Below, one piece after another: positions 60,164 to 64,000 of a stretch of DNA of 64,000 nucleotides. The notes below the pieces were generated by a model. It was not told the DNA's origin and ran no database searches. It saw only the letters and a program-made list of their open reading frames with translations. Position 1 is the first letter of the stretch, and each line of letters begins with the position of its first letter. This DNA is from Clavulina sp. PMI_390 (lineage: Eukaryota > Basidiomycota > Agaricomycetes > Cantharellales > Hydnaceae): positions 1-64,000 of the forward strand of contig WIDE01000119.1 of assembly GCA_015039315.1 (NCBI GenBank), in the 5' to 3' direction. A program made the translations under genes and the position numbers.

Positions 60164-60973
60164 GGGAGCAGCGGGGTGGGTCTGACTTACGAGCGTCGGT
60201 GGTTGGTTTTAAGAAAAAAGGGAGCCTGGGCGAGATGGGCGGATATGGAAGTCGCGGTTGAGAATGTGTGATCCACACAAGCGCTGGACCAAACAACCCA
60301 CAACCGCACCTCGATCACATTTATTTCTTTTCGTTTTTCACGCAGGCACAATTCGAGGACTGCCGTCATGATGGTCACATTGGCTGTCTTGGACAAATAG
60401 CCCGGTCGATCAGAAGCATCAAATGTCCATCCAACGCGTGTGCCTGTCGAGATACTTGGTGTCCTGGCCAGCTATATGCCCTTTGGCAGGTGCCTGACGA
60501 TTCCCATCACTGGGCCAAATCATGTCTATGCTTTCGATATTCCGTCCCTATCGTCACCTCATCCGGTCCCTCTTGACAAAGCCCCTCAGAGTCATTATTT
60601 GAAAAATCTGATTTGCCTTTGTGTCTTGCAATCGCCAATTAGTGTCCCCACGTGTCATATTGTCTTGTCTTGGTCGACATTCAAAGTCAAGCTTCATATG
60701 CTGTATTTGTACGTCAAACTCTTACAGTCTCAAGTCAATGCTGCGACAATGCGGGCAAATCCCACAAGGTCAGTTGTGCGATGTTGTGCTGTCGGCTCAT
60801 CGGCCCTTGGGTAAACCGTGGACCCTGCTGCACACTTTACTAGTCAACTGATCAGTCAGCACTAGCATATATTGGAGCTTATCTTTTGGTGTGTCTGGCC
60901 ACTCGATCGCACGCAAGACTTTTTCGATGGGGTCTCAAGCTCTCAGGCTCTTATCCCAACCACCACTACTACG
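60164..60973. promoter_or_regulatory. Divergent upstream region of TPT gene and MFS paralogue 2
   Basis: About 810 bp between two divergent start codons; no supported gene in it. Short open frames were judged spurious. Confidence 0.4.
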
Positions 60974-63181
60974 ATGAGCCTTGTTCCAACCCCTCAGGTC
61001 ATCGACCACGACCAACGTCATAGTGTGACTCATCTGCAGGGGCTCCAGGCTCTCGCGGCTAAAAGCACATCATCCATCATACCACCTGCTGTTCCAAGAG
61101 ATCAGAGCAGTGACAAAGAATCTATCCTCTCAACTCGTGTTCCGTCTCTTCGTGCTTCCGAATCTGCGGACGTCCCCTCCGACACACCGAGACGGCGAAG
61201 CATCGAGGCCGAGCGAAGCAGCCATCTCGAACCATTCGATGGAATCCACATCGGCGAAACGACGGCCGAACTTTCGGGACTTCCTGCCGCTGCAGGGTTG
61301 AGCACGGCACCGTCCCTGGCCATCCGACGAAAAGAATTAGCCTATCTCTTGGCGATGTGTGCGCCAATGTTTTTGAATGGTTGGAATGAGTTGAGTCTGT
61401 CTGGTATCCCTTTAGTGAACTGTCTTGTTAAATGAGGACATAGTTCATCTCCTGGGCCAATGCTACCCCGCTTACAATCTCATTATGGGGTAAGAGAGCC
61501 TCACTAATCTCCCATCTCGTAAATACCCTCCTCTATTGCGAACGCTCATACTTGTTACACAATATTCAGATTGGATACGTTGTGGCGTCCACAATCTTCC
61601 TCGCCAATGCCATCGTGCGTTCCTAAGCATTCCATTTCTGGCTACTACTTGAATCTAATGAGGCAAATCCACAGGGAGCCGTCACCGCCGCGATCACCAA
61701 CATGTGGCTCTCGACGCGGTTTGGACTCGGAATCGTAAGCTAGCAATTGTCTTCAGCAGCAGCTCTTCAATCTGACATGCGTGTTCATATAGACAGTAGC
61801 ACTCGCCGCCACATCCCATGCTATCTCCTACGCTATTCAAGCCACAAAACCGCCATTTCCGATCTTCGTCTTATCCTTCCTGTTCACAGGTTACGGCGAG
61901 GGGCTATTTGACGCTCAGACCAACAGCCTCGTTGCGCTTCTCCCTACGAACCCCAACGCCAAACTGAGCCTCCTACATGCCTCCTATGGTGTCGGAGCGT
62001 TCACGAGTCCTCTTATCTCCACGCGGTTTTCTAACATGCCTGTCGCGTGGCATTATTACTTTCTGGTTAGTATGGGGTTGGCTATTGCAGTCTTGGGCAT
62101 TCTCATATGGGTGACGAAGCTGAAGCATCAGGATAGTAAGTCTCCCGCCGTCTCCTGAGGGAAGGGTTCCTCGGTGGGTCGACCTCTGAGTGACGAATGT
62201 AATCGGGATATGACTATAGCTCTGCTGCACGAAATTGGTGTTCACCCCGAGGAGGAGACGATCCGTGCACCGATGATTCGTCAAGTCATGGAGCTCAAGG
62301 TCGTTCACATCCTAGCATTCTTCGTCCTGCTCTATACCGGGATGGAAGTGACAATCGGTAGGTCTTATTCACTTCCCTCCTCCACCAACTCGAGCAGCCT
62401 CTCAAACCTCTACAGGTGGATGGATGGTCACGTTCGTGCAGCGCCGACGACACGGTGGCAGTAGTGCGGGATACGTATCAAGTGGCTTCTTCGGCGGACT
62501 CACTGTTGGCCGGGTCGCACTCATCGGTATAACCCGCAAGGTGGGGTTGCAGCGAGTCCTATATTTCTACACCCTCATTGCGATCGCGTGAGTCTCTGTT
62601 AGAGATTCTCTCTGTGAGGACCATGAACTAACTGTGAGCCGATGTCCTTGCGATACAGATTGGAGTTTACCATTTGGTTTGTTCCGAGTTTATACGAGAA
62701 TGCGATTGCTGTCGCGCTTGTAGGTGTCGTGATTGGCCCCTTCTTCCCGATTGTGGTCAGAGTCATGTCCATACTTGTGCCGCGCAGGTAGGGCTCCCCT
62801 TTCTAATCTTTTTGTGGTGTACCCATTCATCACGTTACTGTTCAATAGGGTGCTTACTGGAGCAGTCGGCTGGGTGGCGTCGATTGCAAGGATGGGGAGC
62901 GCAGTGTTTCCGTTCGCTCTCGCCGTCATGGCCGAGAAGGTAAGCTGTACCTCATTGACGTTAGGACCACACTGAACCTTAAAAATCCGCATGCTCCTTC
63001 TTCATCATAGTATGGAGTTCAAGTCCTCCAGCCATTGTGAGTTATTATCAAGATATTTCATTTCATCCCTGTGTTGAGGCTGAGGAATGTCGCTCTTTAA
63101 TTCTATAGAATTGTTGCAATGCTCAGCGCCATGCTTGGAGCTTGGTTCTTTGTTCCGCCGATCCCTCGTCACAGCGACTAG
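60974..63181 (+). CDS. Major facilitator transporter, paralogue 2 (FHS-like)
   Basis: The ATG at 60974 gives MSLVPTPQVIDHDQRHS, which aligns closely with the start of paralogue 1 (MSIIPTPQAIEHEQRHG). The hydrophilic leader includes ERSSHLEPFDGIHIGE and is followed by RRKELAYLLAMCAPMFLNGW at helix 1. The signature GEGLFDAQTNSLVALLPTNP and ASYGVGAFTSPL is shared. The last exons read RMGSAVFPFALAVMAEK, YGVQVLQPLIVAMLSAMLGA and then FFVPPIPRHSD before the stop at 63181. Introns align with those of paralogue 1, and here the last-but-two donor is GT. It is probably a plasma-membrane proton-coupled permease; the substrate is unknown. Confidence 0.85.
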
Positions 63182-63594
63182 ACGAGCTAAGTGCAATCCA
63201 TCTTCCTGCAGGAATATCTTCGGGATATCAATGCTCCCACGCTTTCGAGGACTGTCTGCTCCGGCTCTAGGTACCCTTTAGAGAATTTACCTAAAGAGCG
63301 CTAAATGTAATCAGGCTGTAGTCAGTTCAGTCGTGTTAGGGCTGTGGGGATGCCGTTAAGAATACGTGTCAGTTGACGCTTGTCTCGCGAGAGCAAATTC
63401 AGAGGGCAAGGGCAGGGCAAATCTCACTTACTTCAGCCAGCAGCGGTCATACGCTCTGCCGATCAACTATTTATTTTACCCTCGGCTTCCTGTATGACTC
63501 CTGCTGCCGTCCGTCTGGCTTTCTTCTCACTCGTTAGCGTGTCGTCGCCTTGCATCCTGCATCTGTAGAGCTCGTCACCGTACCGTGCTGCATC
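63182..63594. promoter_or_regulatory. Spacer between MFS paralogues 2 and 3
   Basis: About 410 bp separate the stop of paralogue 2 from the start of paralogue 3, both on the plus strand. No other feature was seen. Confidence 0.4.
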
Positions 63595-64000
63595 ATGAGC
63601 GCCACTCATGTCATTGAGCGATCGGCGAGCACGGCATCACAAGCCCTTTCTCATACCACCCTCTCCACAGGAGCCTCAATCACTCACAAGCCTGTTCGAG
63701 GATCCTCTACCATCTCTAGACCAATATCCCTCCGTAGTGCTGAAGACCCAGTCAACAAAGATTCTCCCAATGCCTTATCAGCACGCACCCCATCCCTGCA
63801 TTCTCCTTCTGCGGCTCATCCTCCCAACGCTGACTCACTGCCATCAAAATCGGTTGTTGATGCACCTATAGAGAATGCTATGCAGCCTTTTGATGGTATT
63901 CTAGAAGCTACCGCTGTTCCCTCGATCGCTGGAGCGGGTGGTGGTGGGATGACTCCGGCCATGAGGCGAAAAGAGTCATGGTATTTCATTGCAATGTGGT
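63595..64000 (+). CDS. Major facilitator transporter, paralogue 3 (cut by window end)
   Basis: The ATG at 63595 opens MSATHVIERSASTASQALSH and a Ser-rich leader that includes MQPFDGILEATAVPS and MTPAMRRKESWYFIAMW. The order of a Ser-rich leader, QPFDGI and RRKE(F/L/S)(A/W)Y before the first helix matches paralogues 1 and 2. The frame is open to the window edge, so only the first 135 or so residues are visible. It diverges more in its leader than the other two do from each other. Confidence 0.7.
   Translation, partial: MSATHVIERSASTASQALSHTTLSTGASITHKPVRGSSTISRPISLRSAEDPVNKDSPNALSARTPSLHSPSAAHPPNADSLPSKSVVDAPIENAMQPFDGILEATAVPSIAGAGGGGMTPAMRRKESWYFIAMW

Noticed and set aside
1..64000. tRNA, rRNA or CRISPR-like arrays
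   Set aside because: No cloverleaf with the T-loop GTTCGAATC-type core was recognised, no rRNA core sequence was seen and no regularly spaced repeats exist. A CRISPR array would not be expected in a fungus.

Overview
The window is nuclear DNA from a filamentous basidiomycete. Its genes are broken by many short introns (about 50-80 nt, mostly GT-AG, a few GC-AG). Starts have Kozak-like contexts, and the housekeeping set (WDR59/Sea3, Yif1, Nrd1-type RRM protein, Pol X, mitochondrial uS4, tRNase Z, TPT-type transporter) is fungal. Intron density and the gene families suggest an Agaricomycete, possibly the Rhizoctonia/Ceratobasidium lineage; that last step is inference.

Layout. 0.5-16.4 kb (minus strand): two tandem copies (A and B) of a giant multidomain protein with a guanylate-binding-protein-like G domain followed by a long Cys/His-rich region. 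Copy A ends in a von Willebrand A (vWA) domain; copy B has lost it. 17.2-22.8 kb (minus): WDR59/Sea3, a TORC1-pathway subunit, head-to-head with YIF1 (plus, to 24.5 kb). 25.1-27.9 kb (plus): a four-RRM Nrd1-like RNA-binding protein carrying a 119-bp tandem duplication across an intron/exon junction. 28-39 kb: gene-poor accessory stretch with a predicted membrane-tailed protein, two weaker relatives, a decayed inverted-repeat transposon and a very small gene whose product carries LRLRGG. 39.8-43.7 kb: DNA polymerase X and mitochondrial uS4, convergent. 44.1-46.2 kb (minus): MFS transporter. 47.2-55.8 kb (plus): copy C of the giant GTPase, full length with vWA. 56.3-60.2 kb: tRNase Z and a triose-phosphate-transporter-family protein. 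61-64 kb: two more paralogues of the MFS transporter, the last cut by the window edge.

Most striking are the three giant GTPases. The G1/P-loop, a GBP-like threonine/EGAW segment, a DFEG (G3) and a KD in the G4 position sit in one polypeptide with zinc-binding-like repeats and a MIDAS-bearing vWA domain. The G-domain signature resembles the immune GTPases GBP and VLIG of animals; I know of no named fungal system with this order of domains. Gene duplication dominates this window: three giant GTPases, three MFS transporters, up to three membrane-tailed proteins and an internal exon duplication.

Exon borders were worked out by eye from splice signals, reading phase and comparison between the in-window paralogues. 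Overall spans are firmer than individual exons. No tRNA, rRNA or CRISPR array was recognised.
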